DNA of 64,000 nt from Ochrobactrum chromiisoli (GTDB taxonomy: Bacteria; Pseudomonadota; Alphaproteobacteria; Rhizobiales; Rhizobiaceae). Made by a program: the position numbers and the translations under genes. Shown piece by piece: positions 46,420-55,781 of the stretch. Location of the stretch: positions 62,001 to 126,000 of the forward strand of contig NZ_JAPHAV010000007.1 in assembly GCF_026241335.1 (NCBI RefSeq), given 5' to 3'. Numbering within the stretch: position 1 is the first letter of the stretch; each line of letters starts with the position of its first letter. The notes beneath the pieces are model-generated. The model made no database searches and was not told the DNA's origin. It saw only the letters and a program-made list of their open reading frames with translations.

Positions 46420-47376
46420 ATAAGCGTCACCCCAATCAGCACGGCGAGCCCAGCGGAAAAGCTCGCCGTCACGCTTGGTCACAAGGCGTTCTTCCGAAGA
46501 TCCATTCTCATTACAAAGCTTGATTGAGACCTTGCCGCCACCGACACGCGTCGGTGCGATCACCCGCGCAGAAGCATGAAGGGACGGATCGCGTGTCGCT
46601 GCAAGATAGATGAACTTCTCATCTTCCCACGGCACTTCCGCATCTTTGGTCAGACGGTGAATACGCGAACGCGCAACGCGGCGCGAAAAATGGCACCAGT
46701 CCGGTGCAATCAGTGGACACTCAAGCTGGTGAGCACAGGGCGCTGCAATGTAAGCGCCTTTGGCGATAAGCACCTTGCGCGCGTCCAGAATACGTTGCCA
46801 GCCAGCAGGCGTCCCCGGTTCGACAATGACAAAGCTCTGTCGGGCCGATGCCCAAAGTTTCTCAATAAGTGTTTGTCGATCAAGAGGCGCCAGCTCATCC
46901 AGAACATAGGCAATCGTCACAAGATCAGCCTTTGGAAAATCAAGCTTTTCCTTAATCAGATCACCCGCGCGCCATTCCGTATCAAGACCGATATTTTCGG
47001 CAAGCTTGCTTCCAACCGCGCGGATGGCCGGGCTTGCCTCGATCATGGTAGCAGATGATAAATCAGGCCAGCATTCGCGCGCAGCCCATAGGGCCGTCCC
47101 CGGCCCGCAGCCGACATCCAGCATGGTCTGCGGTGCAAAATCAGGGCATACCTCTGCAACACTCTCTAAACTCGCACGGACGGCGGCATAGGTCGCAGGC
47201 AGTCGTGCAGCCAGATAAGCTTTTGCAGCAAGCTCATCCGAAATATGCAGCCGCCCATCGCGCGTTTCCGCACGATAACGACGCGACAGCATATCGGAAG
47301 CGCGTTTCAGATCAGCCAATGCCACGCCCTCAAGCGCAGCATCGACGGACTGTCGCAGTCGTGATGGCAATTCCAT
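46414..47376 (-). CDS. Rsm22-family ribosome assembly protein (methyltransferase-like)
   Basis: 320 aa. AdoMet-binding motif TMLDVGCGPGTALWA (about 86-99). C-terminal region with PCAHQLECPLIAPDWCHFSRR, a Cys-rich stretch that in mitochondrial METTL17/Rsm22 relatives contributes to a [4Fe-4S] cluster. Acts on the small ribosomal subunit by family precedent. 3' overlap of 6 bp with the MFS gene. Confidence 0.88.
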   Translation of the reverse strand: MELPSRLRQSVDAALEGVALADLKRASDMLSRRYRAETRDGRLHISDELAAKAYLAARLPATYAAVRASLESVAEVCPDFAPQTMLDVGCGPGTALWAARECWPDLSSATMIEASPAIRAVGSKLAENIGLDTEWRAGDLIKEKLDFPKADLVTIAYVLDELAPLDRQTLIEKLWASARQSFVIVEPGTPAGWQRILDARKVLIAKGAYIAAPCAHQLECPLIAPDWCHFSRRVARSRIHRLTKDAEVPWEDEKFIYLAATRDPSLHASARVIAPTRVGGGKVSIKLCNENGSSEERLVTKRDGELFRWARRADWGDAYL

Positions 47377-47382
47377 TAAAGA

Positions 47383-48642
47383 CTATCGCTCCAAGACTTG
47401 CTTGATGTCCACCAGATTGGAGCGAACGCGCAATATGTAAAAGCCCATAGTTGTCAGATGCGACGGGGTAAACCATGCATCCGGGCTGCCGTTGGAAACG
47501 ATGAATGGCTGCATATCAAGCGCCGAACGCAACTGCTTTTCCATTTCGTCCCAAACACCGTCAAGATGCTTCTCCGCCAGCACAGCACGGAAATCCGAAT
47601 GCGCCGCACGCAGCAAACCGTAATAGGCGTAGAGCTGACCATAGGCGAACCAGAAGCGATCATCGGCACGGGTATCAAACCAACCGGCATGATAATTCTC
47701 GGCGCGATCCTTGAGGATCGCAGAGGTTGAGCCAAGATCACTGGCAATACGATCAACAAACTGGATCAGATTGTCTGCACGTGCATCAAACGTCGCCTGA
47801 CAGTTTTCAAGCCGCGTATTGAAGGAGCGCAGATCCTTGATCGCCGAACGATAGTAGCTTGGCGTCGGGGTCTTGGGACCAAAGGGGCTCAGACCAAAAT
47901 ACCACGCATCCTCTGCAAACTGGAGGTTGCCGCGTGCCTTTTGCAGATCGCTATCAATCTGCGATGTACCACGCAGACGACCAATATTATCCACCAGTTC
48001 AATGGCGGTACGGCGCACCGCTGAATTGATGCCGCGCTGGAACGAAGCCTTGTTATCCAGGAACGGCGTCCGGTCCCAGTCGAGACCGAAAAAACCAAGT
48101 TTGTAAAGCAGCATGGAAGAAATCCATGCATTTTGATTGACGTTGAAATCCGTGAGATCAGCAGCGACTTCGGCAATGGCCGATGGCGAGCACTTGCGCG
48201 CAGTCGAAGGGATCTGTGCGGCCTGCATCGGCTGCGTTTGAGGCTGACTATCAGGCTGTGTTGCCGTGTCGGCATCGCCAGCGGCAGGCGTGGTGTCTGT
48301 TCCGCTGATGCTGCTTTCAGACGGCGTTGGCGTTACAGGTTCCTGTGTTGCCGCAAGTGGTGCAGGCGTATTCTGAACCTGCTCGCCAGGCGTAACCGCA
48401 TCCTGATAGCTATACTTGGCCGGATAGTCTGGATTGAAATTTGCCCAGGCCTGTGTTTGCCAGATAAAATAGGCATAAAGGCCACCAAAGCCGATCACGA
48501 CCACTGCAACGGCAAGTTTCCACAAATTTCCGAGCTTCATAAAAAGCCTCCAAAGAGCGCCAAGCGGAACCGCGATCAATCGTGCCAATGCCGCGATAAA
48601 ACGGCCAAGGAAGGAGAAAACGCCCCGAACTGCATTCCACAC
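47383..48642 (-). CDS. DUF2333 family membrane-anchored protein
   Basis: 419 aa. An N-terminal hydrophobic region (about 5-65; LWKLAVAVVVIGFGGLYAYFI is a clear helix) precedes a Thr/Pro/Gln-rich linker (about 90-145) and a mostly helical DUF2333 domain (about 150-419; CSPSAIAEVAADLTDFNVNQ, RAENYHAGWFDTRADDRFWFAYGQLYAYYGLL). Function unknown. It is 6 bp upstream of the Rsm22 gene. Confidence 0.86.
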   Translation of the reverse strand: MWNAVRGVFSFLGRFIAALARLIAVPLGALWRLFMKLGNLWKLAVAVVVIGFGGLYAYFIWQTQAWANFNPDYPAKYSYQDAVTPGEQVQNTPAPLAATQEPVTPTPSESSISGTDTTPAAGDADTATQPDSQPQTQPMQAAQIPSTARKCSPSAIAEVAADLTDFNVNQNAWISSMLLYKLGFFGLDWDRTPFLDNKASFQRGINSAVRRTAIELVDNIGRLRGTSQIDSDLQKARGNLQFAEDAWYFGLSPFGPKTPTPSYYRSAIKDLRSFNTRLENCQATFDARADNLIQFVDRIASDLGSTSAILKDRAENYHAGWFDTRADDRFWFAYGQLYAYYGLLRAAHSDFRAVLAEKHLDGVWDEMEKQLRSALDMQPFIVSNGSPDAWFTPSHLTTMGFYILRVRSNLVDIKQVLER

Positions 48643-49084
48643 TGTATCAAGTCCTTCCTGTTGCCTGCAATGACAGGCTCTCTGACACTTTTACCTTACC
48701 GGCAATGGCGGGCTAAAAATCCCGTCCAGCACTGGCCAGCATGCGCTGACAACTTTTACCCTCCTCAAATAGAGTGTGGCTGGCTTTTCGACAACCATTG
48801 AGCAGCGTCTCACACCAATTATCGAAGCTTTTCCTGTTGCGAGGGTTGAAACGAAACAAGCGGTGGGTAACATGGCGCCACTTCACCCTGCTTCGGCCAG
48901 AACGCTTTATGTGCCGAATTTTTTACCTGCCGGTCCAGAAAAACGAGTACAACGCCCCCGAAAGTCGCAATCAGAAATATTTTCGCCGCAATGGTACTTG
49001 ATCGGCGAAATCTTTGGTGTTTGCTAAAAGCTGGAACCGGAAAAACAATCAACCGTCAAAACGGCCCGGTTAATGGAGAGAAAA
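48643..49084. other. 442-bp divergent region before choX
   Basis: Short ORFs on both strands have no Shine-Dalgarno or recognisable similarity. It presumably contains the promoters of choX and the DUF2333 gene; no clear boxes or palindrome were located. Confidence 0.4.
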
Positions 49085-50053
49085 ATGAAGTCCACATCGA
49101 CGCCTTCGCTGAAACGCGCCCTGAATATGCTGGCTATCACCACAGCAATTTTTGCGATTCCCGCAGCAGCCCAGGCTGCCGAGCCTGAGAGCTGCTCAAC
49201 GGTGCGCTTCTCCGATGTTGGCTGGACCGACATCACTTCGACCACGGCTGTCGCCACTGAAATTCTCAAAGGCCTTGGCTACAAGACCGACATCAAGGTT
49301 CTTTCCGTGCCTGTGACCTATGCGTCGCTGAGCAAGAAGGACATCGATGTGTTCCTCGGCTATTGGAACCCGTCCATGAGCGCCGATCTCAAACCATATC
49401 TTGATGACAAAAGCGTCGAGACGCTGCGCACAAACCTGACGGGCGCAAAATATACGTTGGCTGTGCCAAAATATGCCTATGACGAAGGTCTCAAGGACTT
49501 CAAGGACATTGCCACTTTCAAGGATAAGCTCGGCGGCAAGATTTACGGCATCGAGCCGGGCAATGACGGCAACCGTCTCATCCTCGACATGATCACCAAA
49601 GATGCGTTTGGTCTGAAATCGTTTGAATTGGCGGAATCTTCTGAACAGGGAATGCTGGCGCAGGTCGCACGCAGCATTAAAAGCAAAGACCCGATTGTCT
49701 TTCTCGCATGGGAGCCGCATCCGATGAACAAGCGCTTTGAAATCGCTTATCTCACCGGCGGCGATGATTTTTTTGGGCCGAATCTCGGCGGCGCAACGGT
49801 CGAAACCAATGTCCGCGCAGGCTATGCGCAGGAATGCCCCAATGTCGGCAAATTCCTGACCAATCTCGAATTCCAGCTTGAAATGGAAAACGAGATCATG
49901 GGCAAGATTCTGGATGATGGCGAAGAACCGGCGAAAGCTGCAACCGCATGGCTCAAGGCGAATCCTGCTGTCCTCGACAAATGGCTTGATGGCGTCACAA
50001 CCGTTGACGGCAAGGAAGGTCTGCCAGCTGTGAAAGCGACACTCGGCCTGTAA
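49085..50053 (+). CDS. choX: Choline ABC transporter periplasmic binding protein
   Basis: 322 aa. Sec signal (ALNMLAITTAIFAIPAAAQAAE), then a glycine-betaine/choline-type binding fold: VRFSDVGWTDITSTTAVATE, FLGYWNPSMSAD and FLAWEPHPMNKRF, whose aromatic residues line a quaternary-amine cage. The ATG at 49085 has GGAGAG 6 nt upstream. First gene of choXWV; choline feeds betaine osmoprotection and phosphatidylcholine synthesis in this order. Confidence 0.93.
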   Translation: MKSTSTPSLKRALNMLAITTAIFAIPAAAQAAEPESCSTVRFSDVGWTDITSTTAVATEILKGLGYKTDIKVLSVPVTYASLSKKDIDVFLGYWNPSMSADLKPYLDDKSVETLRTNLTGAKYTLAVPKYAYDEGLKDFKDIATFKDKLGGKIYGIEPGNDGNRLILDMITKDAFGLKSFELAESSEQGMLAQVARSIKSKDPIVFLAWEPHPMNKRFEIAYLTGGDDFFGPNLGGATVETNVRAGYAQECPNVGKFLTNLEFQLEMENEIMGKILDDGEEPAKAATAWLKANPAVLDKWLDGVTTVDGKEGLPAVKATLGL

Positions 50054-50068
50054 CGTTCACGCATAAAA

Positions 50069-50090
50069 AGGCCGCGGGACCCCGCGGCCT
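50069..50090 (+). terminator. Hairpin between choX and choW
   Basis: AGGCCGCGGG (50069-50078) and CCCGCGGCCT (50081-50090) followed by ACTCTTTT. It may stop or slow part of the transcript, or shield the choX mRNA end, lowering permease output relative to the binding protein. Confidence 0.7.
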
Positions 50091-50142
50091 ACTCTTTTGC
50101 ACAAGATGAAAACCAGAAAGCACGCAGCAGGAGTCACAATCG

Positions 50143-50979
50143 TTGAACTGGCTGACGGATTATAAAATTCCGGTCGGACCCACCGCAAAGTCGGTAGTCG
50201 ACTGGCTTACAGACAATATGGGCGGCTTTTTTGATACGCTGGCCGCTGTCATGCAGTGGCTTATTGATGGCTTGCTGTACCTGTTGCAACTGCCGCACCC
50301 GCTTGTTCTGATCCTCATTTTTGCAGCCATAGCCTGGTTTATACAGCGCCGCATATCCGTGGTGATCCTCACCATCATCGGCTTTCTGTTCATCATCAAT
50401 CAGGGCTATTGGGACGCGACACTTAAAACGCTGACGCTGGTTCTATCAGCCTGTTTTCTTTGTATGGCAATCGGTGTGCCGCTTGGCATTGCAGCCGCAC
50501 ACCGCCCCACGCTTTATGCTGTTATGCGGCCCATTCTCGATCTCATGCAGACGCTGCCAACATTCGTCTATCTGATCCCGGCCATCGTCTTCTTCGGCAT
50601 CGGCATGGTGCCGGGACTTCTGGCAACGGCGATCTTTGTTTTGCCCGCGCCAGTACGTCTTACACATTTGGGCATTTCGTCCACGCCCTCCGCTCTGATT
50701 GAAGCCGGTGAAGCCTTCGGCGCATCTCGCCGACAACTTCTCTGGAAGATCGAATTGCCCTACGCGATGCCGCAAATTCTGGCAGGCCTGACACAAACGA
50801 TCATGCTGTCACTCTCCATGGTGGTGATTGCAGCGCTTGTGGGGGCTGATGGACTTGGCGTTCCAGTGGTTCGCGCTCTGAACTCGGTCAACACTTCGCT
50901 CGGTTTTGAGTCGGGCTTCGTTATCGTCGTGGTTGCCATTGTGCTCGACCGCATCTTCCGCGCCGGGCGCGAAAAATAG
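50143..50979 (+). CDS. choW: Choline ABC transporter permease
   Basis: 278 aa, ProW/OpuAB-type permease with about six or seven helices. The EAA loop reads EAGEAFGASRRQLLWKIELP (about 186-205). It starts at TTG (50143) with CAGGAG about 10 nt before. Partner of choX and choV; 11 bp before choV. Confidence 0.93.
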   Translation: MNWLTDYKIPVGPTAKSVVDWLTDNMGGFFDTLAAVMQWLIDGLLYLLQLPHPLVLILIFAAIAWFIQRRISVVILTIIGFLFIINQGYWDATLKTLTLVLSACFLCMAIGVPLGIAAAHRPTLYAVMRPILDLMQTLPTFVYLIPAIVFFGIGMVPGLLATAIFVLPAPVRLTHLGISSTPSALIEAGEAFGASRRQLLWKIELPYAMPQILAGLTQTIMLSLSMVVIAALVGADGLGVPVVRALNSVNTSLGFESGFVIVVVAIVLDRIFRAGREK

Positions 50980-50990
50980 GAGAGCCGACT

Positions 50991-52031
50991 ATGACGATCA
51001 TTTCTGTAGAAGATGTCAGCATCATTTTTGGCAAAAATGTCGATAGCGCGCTGGAACTGGCTGATCGCGGGGCATCGCGCTCAGAAATTCAGGCTGAAAC
51101 CGATCTCGTTCTGGGCGTGCATGATTGCTCGCTCAACATTCAGGAAGGCGAAATTCTTGTCCTGATGGGATTGTCGGGCTCTGGCAAATCGACGCTTCTG
51201 CGCGCCATCAATCGCCTTAATCCGATTTCACGAGGCCGCGTTTTGATCCGTGATGGCGAACGTACATTTGACGTGGGAAAAGCAGACCGCAAGACATTGC
51301 GGCATCTTCGAACCGAACTCGTTTCCATGGTTTTTCAGCAGTTTGGCCTGCTGCCATGGCGAAGCGTTGAAGAGAACGTGGCCTTTGGTCTCGAAATATC
51401 CGGCATGGGTAAGCAGGAACGGCTTGCACAAGCACGCCAGCAGCTTGAGCTGGTGGGTCTTCAGGATTGGGCCAGCCGCAAAGTAAGCGAGCTTTCCGGC
51501 GGCATGCAGCAGCGCGTGGGCCTGGCCCGCGCCTTTGCAACCGGCGCGCCGATCCTGCTGATGGACGAGCCTTTTTCAGCGCTCGATCCGCTGATCCGCA
51601 CACGTTTGCAGGATGAGCTTCTGACCTTCCAGTCGCGGCTCAAGAAGACCATTGTTTTCGTCAGTCACGATCTCGATGAAGCGATGAAAATCGGCAACCG
51701 CATTGCCATCCTCGAAGGGGGGCGGATCGTCCAGTGCGGCACACCGCAGCAAATTCTCTTGCAGCCTGCCAATCAGTATGTAGCGGATTTTGTCGCCCAT
51801 ATGAACCCGCTTGGTGTCTTGCGCGCAGGCGATATCATGACACCTTTTGACCGGAACGCGGCACCCCGCCCCTTTGCCGCCACCACACGCCGTGAGACGC
51901 TTGTGCGCGAGTTGATGAGCGCTGTTGCAGACAGCAGCGGCGATGTGGGCATCGTCGAAAACGGCGCCATCATCGGCAAGGTCAATGCGGATGACATTGT
52001 GCGCGCGCTCGCGTGGCACCAACAGCGATAA
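50991..52031 (+). CDS. choV: Choline ABC transporter ATP-binding protein
   Basis: 346 aa. Walker A MGLSGSGKST (about 60-69), signature LSGGMQQRVGLARAFA, Walker B ILLMDEPFSALDP. It carries the N-terminal extension (to about residue 45) and a shortened C-terminal CBS-like region (about 275-346) typical of ProV/OpuAA ATPases that sense ionic strength. TAGGAGAG before the ATG. End of operon, strong terminator follows. Confidence 0.94.
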   Translation: MTIISVEDVSIIFGKNVDSALELADRGASRSEIQAETDLVLGVHDCSLNIQEGEILVLMGLSGSGKSTLLRAINRLNPISRGRVLIRDGERTFDVGKADRKTLRHLRTELVSMVFQQFGLLPWRSVEENVAFGLEISGMGKQERLAQARQQLELVGLQDWASRKVSELSGGMQQRVGLARAFATGAPILLMDEPFSALDPLIRTRLQDELLTFQSRLKKTIVFVSHDLDEAMKIGNRIAILEGGRIVQCGTPQQILLQPANQYVADFVAHMNPLGVLRAGDIMTPFDRNAAPRPFAATTRRETLVRELMSAVADSSGDVGIVENGAIIGKVNADDIVRALAWHQQR

Positions 52032-52050
52032 ACAAGACAAAAAACAAACA

Positions 52051-52079
52051 AAAACGCCGCCTCAAAGGGCGGCGTTTTT
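52051..52079. terminator. Bidirectional terminator between choV and dppF
   Basis: AAAACGCCGCC (52051-52061), TCAAAG loop, GGCGGCGTTTT (52068-52078) plus flanking Ts, between convergent operons. Confidence 0.9.
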
Positions 52080-52096
52080 ATTATCGATAGAAGGCT

Positions 52097-52948
52097 TTAC
52101 GCCCTTGCTGATTCTCGTGCTGCCGCACGCGCTGCAACACGGGCGCGGATCGCATCCACATCGGCACGCGGTGTGGCTGCAAAAAGCTTCTTCGTGTAGT
52201 CATGCTGTGGATTGTTGAAGACGTCATCACGCGAGCCGTACTCAACAACCTCACCAAAATACATCACCATCACATCGTCAGCGATATAACGCACAACCGA
52301 GAGATCGTGGCTGATAAACACGTAAGTCAGGCCAAACTCTTCCTGCAAATCCGCAAGAATATTAAGCACCTGCGCCTGCACCGAAAGATCAAGTGCCGAA
52401 ACCGGCTCATCAAGAATGAGCAGCTTCGGATTGAGCATCAAGGCACGTGCAATCGCGATACGCTGACGCTGGCCGCCCGAAAACATGTGCGGATAGCGAT
52501 TGAAGTGCTCTTTGCCAAGACCAACCTTGAGCAGCATTTCCATTGCTTTTTCACGGCGTTCCGCTGCTGACATCTTGGTATTGAGCAGCAAAGGCTCCGC
52601 CAGCACATCACCGATCTTCTGGCGTGGGTTGAGCGAGCCGTAAGGGTTCTGGAACACGATCTGCACCTTCTGGCGCATTTCGGCGGTCAGACCATCACGG
52701 GCAATATTGACATCCTGTCCACCAATCAGCAATTCGCCGGATGTCTGCGGGTCAATCATCGTCAGAATGCGCGCAAGCGTTGACTTGCCACAACCCGATT
52801 CGCCAACGATTGCCAGCGTTTTACCCTTCTCAACCTTGAAGCTCACACCTTTAACGGCATGGACGACTTTCGGCTTGCCAAAGAGACCGCCACCAACATG
52901 GTAATCGCGCTTGATGTCGCGCGCTTCGAGAACAATCTCGCTCATCAC
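52097..52948 (-). CDS. dppF: Dipeptide ABC transporter ATP-binding protein DppF
   Basis: 283 aa. Walker A GESGCGKST (about 49-57), signature FSGGQRQRIAIARALML, Walker B LLILDEPVSALDLS. The C-terminal NPQHDYTKKLFAATP is the oligopeptide-ABC extension. The ATG overlaps the dppD stop by 4 bp. Last gene of dppABCDF. Substrate class (peptide or nickel) is inferred. Confidence 0.92.
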   Translation of the reverse strand: MMSEIVLEARDIKRDYHVGGGLFGKPKVVHAVKGVSFKVEKGKTLAIVGESGCGKSTLARILTMIDPQTSGELLIGGQDVNIARDGLTAEMRQKVQIVFQNPYGSLNPRQKIGDVLAEPLLLNTKMSAAERREKAMEMLLKVGLGKEHFNRYPHMFSGGQRQRIAIARALMLNPKLLILDEPVSALDLSVQAQVLNILADLQEEFGLTYVFISHDLSVVRYIADDVMVMYFGEVVEYGSRDDVFNNPQHDYTKKLFAATPRADVDAIRARVAARAAARESARA

Positions 52949-53793
52949 GCTTCTCCTGCCGCACTGTTCTGATACACAAAGTCGGAAACCGTCGGCAGAC
53001 GATCACCGGTCGCATTTTCCGGCAGCGCCGAAAGCAGCGCGCGTGTGTAAGGGTGCTTAGGCTCCGTAAACAGCGACAAGACGTCAGAATCCTCCATCTT
53101 GTGGCCCTTATACTGAACGATCACACGGTCAGCCGTTTCCGCAACAACGCCCATGTCATGCGTGATCATGATGAGGCCCATGCCATGCTCGACCTGGAGA
53201 CGCATCAACAGATCAAGAATTTGTTTCTGGATCGTCACATCAAGCGCAGTTGTCGGCTCATCCGCAATCAGCAGCTTTGGATTGCACGCAATCGCAATCG
53301 CGATCATCACACGCTGGCACTGGCCACCCGACATCTGGTGCGGAAAGCTCGACAGGCGTTCGCCCGCATCACGAATGCCGACCAGTTCAAGAAGTTCAAT
53401 CGCGCGTGCGCGACTGGCCGAACCTCTCAACCCCATATGCTGCTTCAGCACTTCCTCAAGCTGATAGCCGACCGTGAAACACGGATTAAGGCTCGCAACC
53501 GGTTCCTGAAAGATCATCGAAATATCACGTCCGATGATCTGACGGCGCTCCTTGTCAGACATTGCCTGCAAGTCTTTGCCGTCAAACATCATCCTGTCGG
53601 CGGTCACCGTGGCAGTTTTGGGCAGCAGACCCATGACTGCAAGCATACCAACCGACTTACCCGAACCCGACTCACCCACGATAGCAAGGACTTCGCCCTT
53701 ATCCACCGAGATGTCGATGCCATCGACTGCTTTGAAAGGCCCGGTGGATGTTTCAAACGAAACCGTGAGATTCTTGATATCAAGCAAAGCCAT
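52945..53793 (-). CDS. dppD: Dipeptide ABC transporter ATP-binding protein DppD
   Basis: 282 aa. Walker A GESGSGKSVG (about 39-48), signature MSGGQCQRVMIAIAIA (with Cys in place of the usual Gln/Arg context, still functional-looking), Walker B LLIADEPTTALDVT. C-terminal EPKHPYTRALLSALPE motif. Four bp overlap with dppF; 3 bp after dppC. Confidence 0.92.
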   Translation of the reverse strand: MALLDIKNLTVSFETSTGPFKAVDGIDISVDKGEVLAIVGESGSGKSVGMLAVMGLLPKTATVTADRMMFDGKDLQAMSDKERRQIIGRDISMIFQEPVASLNPCFTVGYQLEEVLKQHMGLRGSASRARAIELLELVGIRDAGERLSSFPHQMSGGQCQRVMIAIAIACNPKLLIADEPTTALDVTIQKQILDLLMRLQVEHGMGLIMITHDMGVVAETADRVIVQYKGHKMEDSDVLSLFTEPKHPYTRALLSALPENATGDRLPTVSDFVYQNSAAGEA

Positions 53794-53796
53794 CGA

Positions 53797-54705
53797 TCAG
53801 CTCCTCTTCAGTTTCGGATCAAGCGCATCGCGCAGACCATCGCCGATCAGATTGATCGCGAGAACGGTGATCAGGATCGCAAGACCGGGGAAAGTCACAA
53901 TCCACCAGGCACTCAGAATGAACTCACGCGCTTCCGCGAGCATCGTGCCCCATTCCGGTGTCGGCGGCTGCGCACCCATGCCAAGGAATCCAAGCGCTGC
54001 AACGTCCAAAATAGCGTTAGAGAACGACATGGTTGCCTGAACCACAAGAGGCGCAAGACAGTTTGGAAGAATCGTCTTGAACATCAGACGCAACTTGCTT
54101 GCGCCCGCGAGCTTAGACGCAGTCACATACTCGCGCTCCTTTTCAGCCATCACCGCCGCACGGGTCAGACGCGAAAAATGCGGAAGCAGCACAAGCGTGA
54201 TTGCGAGAATTGCGTTGATCAGACCCGGTCCGAGAATGGCCACCAGCACCAGTGCCAGCAACAGCGATGGAAAGGCCAGAATAACATCCATAATGCGCAT
54301 GAAGATCGTATCAACGCCACCACCGAAATAACCGGAGATGAGGCCGATGGTGATCCCAAGGCACATCGAAATGATGACGATCACGAAGCCTACGAGCAGC
54401 GAATATTGTGCGCCATAAATCAGGCGGGACAGGATATCGCGACCCACCGCATCTGTGCCCAGAAGAAACTGCGTCGTCCCGCCCTGCTCCCAGAACGGCG
54501 GGACCTTAACAAAATCCCGAAACTGTTCGACCGGATTATGCGGTGCAATTAAAGGCGCGAAAATCGCAACCAGAATAATCGCAAGAAATACGAAAAGACC
54601 AAGAACAGCGCCGCGGTTGACGCTGAAATAGAACCAGAAATCTTTCAACGCGCGGATTTTTCCGACGTCGTTTGCGGCTTCCGGCTGAATTGCTGAGTGT
54701 GTCAT
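53797..54705 (-). CDS. dppC: Dipeptide ABC transporter permease DppC
   Basis: 302 aa. N-terminal cytosolic tail, OppC-N helix (AVLGLFVFLAIILVAIFAPLI), then five helices with the EAA loop EKEREYVTASKLAGASKLRL and TDAVGRDILSRLIYGAQYSL. The ATG at 54705 has GTGAGG upstream; longer frames to 54759 run into dppB. Confidence 0.93.
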   Translation of the reverse strand: MTHSAIQPEAANDVGKIRALKDFWFYFSVNRGAVLGLFVFLAIILVAIFAPLIAPHNPVEQFRDFVKVPPFWEQGGTTQFLLGTDAVGRDILSRLIYGAQYSLLVGFVIVIISMCLGITIGLISGYFGGGVDTIFMRIMDVILAFPSLLLALVLVAILGPGLINAILAITLVLLPHFSRLTRAAVMAEKEREYVTASKLAGASKLRLMFKTILPNCLAPLVVQATMSFSNAILDVAALGFLGMGAQPPTPEWGTMLAEAREFILSAWWIVTFPGLAILITVLAINLIGDGLRDALDPKLKRS

Positions 54706-54712
54706 GATACCC

Positions 54713-55720
54713 TCACTTATGCCGGATACGCGGATTGATAAGACCGTAAAGCAGATCAACGATCAGGTTTACGATCATGATCATGAACGCAATGATGAGC
54801 AAACCGCTTTGAACGACCGGATAGTCACGACGGAAAATGGAATCGAGCATCCATTTGCCAATACCGGGCCATGAGAAAATGGTTTCCGTCAGGATCGCCC
54901 CTGCCATCAGCACGCCAACCTGCAGGCCAATCGTCGTGATCACCGGGATCATCGCATTGCGCAGCGCGTGAAGGCCGATCACGCGACGAAGCGGCAGACC
55001 CTTTGCACGTGCGGTGCGCACATAATCTTCACCGAGCACTTCCAGCATCGCCGAACGGGTCTGGCGCGCAATGACCGCAAGTGGAATGGTTGCAAGCACA
55101 ATGGTCGGCAAAATGAGGTGTGAAGCTGCGGAAGCAAACGCGCCTTTCTGGCCAGACAACAGGCTGTCAATCAGCATAAAGCCGGTCACAGGCGGGAAGT
55201 AGTAAAGCAACGAGATACGACCCGAAACCGGCGTCCATTGCAAAACACCTGAAAACAGGATGATCAGCAGCAAGGCCCACCAGAAAATCGGCATCGAATA
55301 GCCAACAAGCGAAATGCCCATCAGGCCCTGATCGAACCAGGAACCGCGCTTTACAGCAGCAAAAACACCTGCGGGAATCCCCAATGCAACGGCAACGATA
55401 ATGGCGCAGACTGCAAGTTCAACCGTCGCGGGGAACAGGGAGAAAAACTCATCCAGCACTGGCTTTTTCGTTACAAGCGACTGCCCGAAATCACCATGCA
55501 GGAGGTTCCACACATAGTGAAGATATTGCTCCCAAATGGGCTTATCAAACCCGAGCTGGGACAATAGCTGCGCATGGCGCTCAGGACTGACGCCGCGCTC
55601 GCCCGCCATCAGAAGGACAGGATCCCCCGGCAACACGCGAACGAAAGCGAAAGCGACAATCGTGATGCCGATAAATGTCGGTATCAGATAAAGAAGTTTG
55701 TTTAATACAAAACGAAACAT
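54713..55720 (-). CDS. dppB: Dipeptide ABC transporter permease DppB
   Basis: 335 aa. N-terminal helix LYLIPTFIGITIVAFAFV, loop with LPGDPV, and EAA region EVLGEDYVRTARAKGLPLRR. The ATG at 55720 has GGAG 7 nt before it; a longer frame would cross the dppA-dppB hairpin. Confidence 0.93.
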   Translation of the reverse strand: MFRFVLNKLLYLIPTFIGITIVAFAFVRVLPGDPVLLMAGERGVSPERHAQLLSQLGFDKPIWEQYLHYVWNLLHGDFGQSLVTKKPVLDEFFSLFPATVELAVCAIIVAVALGIPAGVFAAVKRGSWFDQGLMGISLVGYSMPIFWWALLLIILFSGVLQWTPVSGRISLLYYFPPVTGFMLIDSLLSGQKGAFASAASHLILPTIVLATIPLAVIARQTRSAMLEVLGEDYVRTARAKGLPLRRVIGLHALRNAMIPVITTIGLQVGVLMAGAILTETIFSWPGIGKWMLDSIFRRDYPVVQSGLLIIAFMIMIVNLIVDLLYGLINPRIRHK

Positions 55721-55733
55721 ACAAAAACTCCGA

Positions 55734-55762
55734 CCGGGTGCGGAGGAAACCTCCACACCCGG
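55734..55762 (-). terminator. Hairpin between dppA and dppB
   Basis: CCGGGTG-x-GGAGG, AAA loop, CCTCC-x-CACCCGG: a 12-bp stem with one mismatch. It probably stabilises dppA mRNA or limits read-through, giving more binding protein than permease. Confidence 0.7.
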
Positions 55763-55781
55763 CCGCTGGTGTTGTTAAATA

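Noticed and set aside
48776-49052. Short ORFs on both strands upstream of choX
   Set aside because: No Shine-Dalgarno, no recognised product, one uses a TTG start; considered promoter DNA.
53053-54552. 499-codon plus-strand ORF opposite dppD and dppC
   Set aside because: Runs across two coupled genes on the other strand; a codon-bias shadow.
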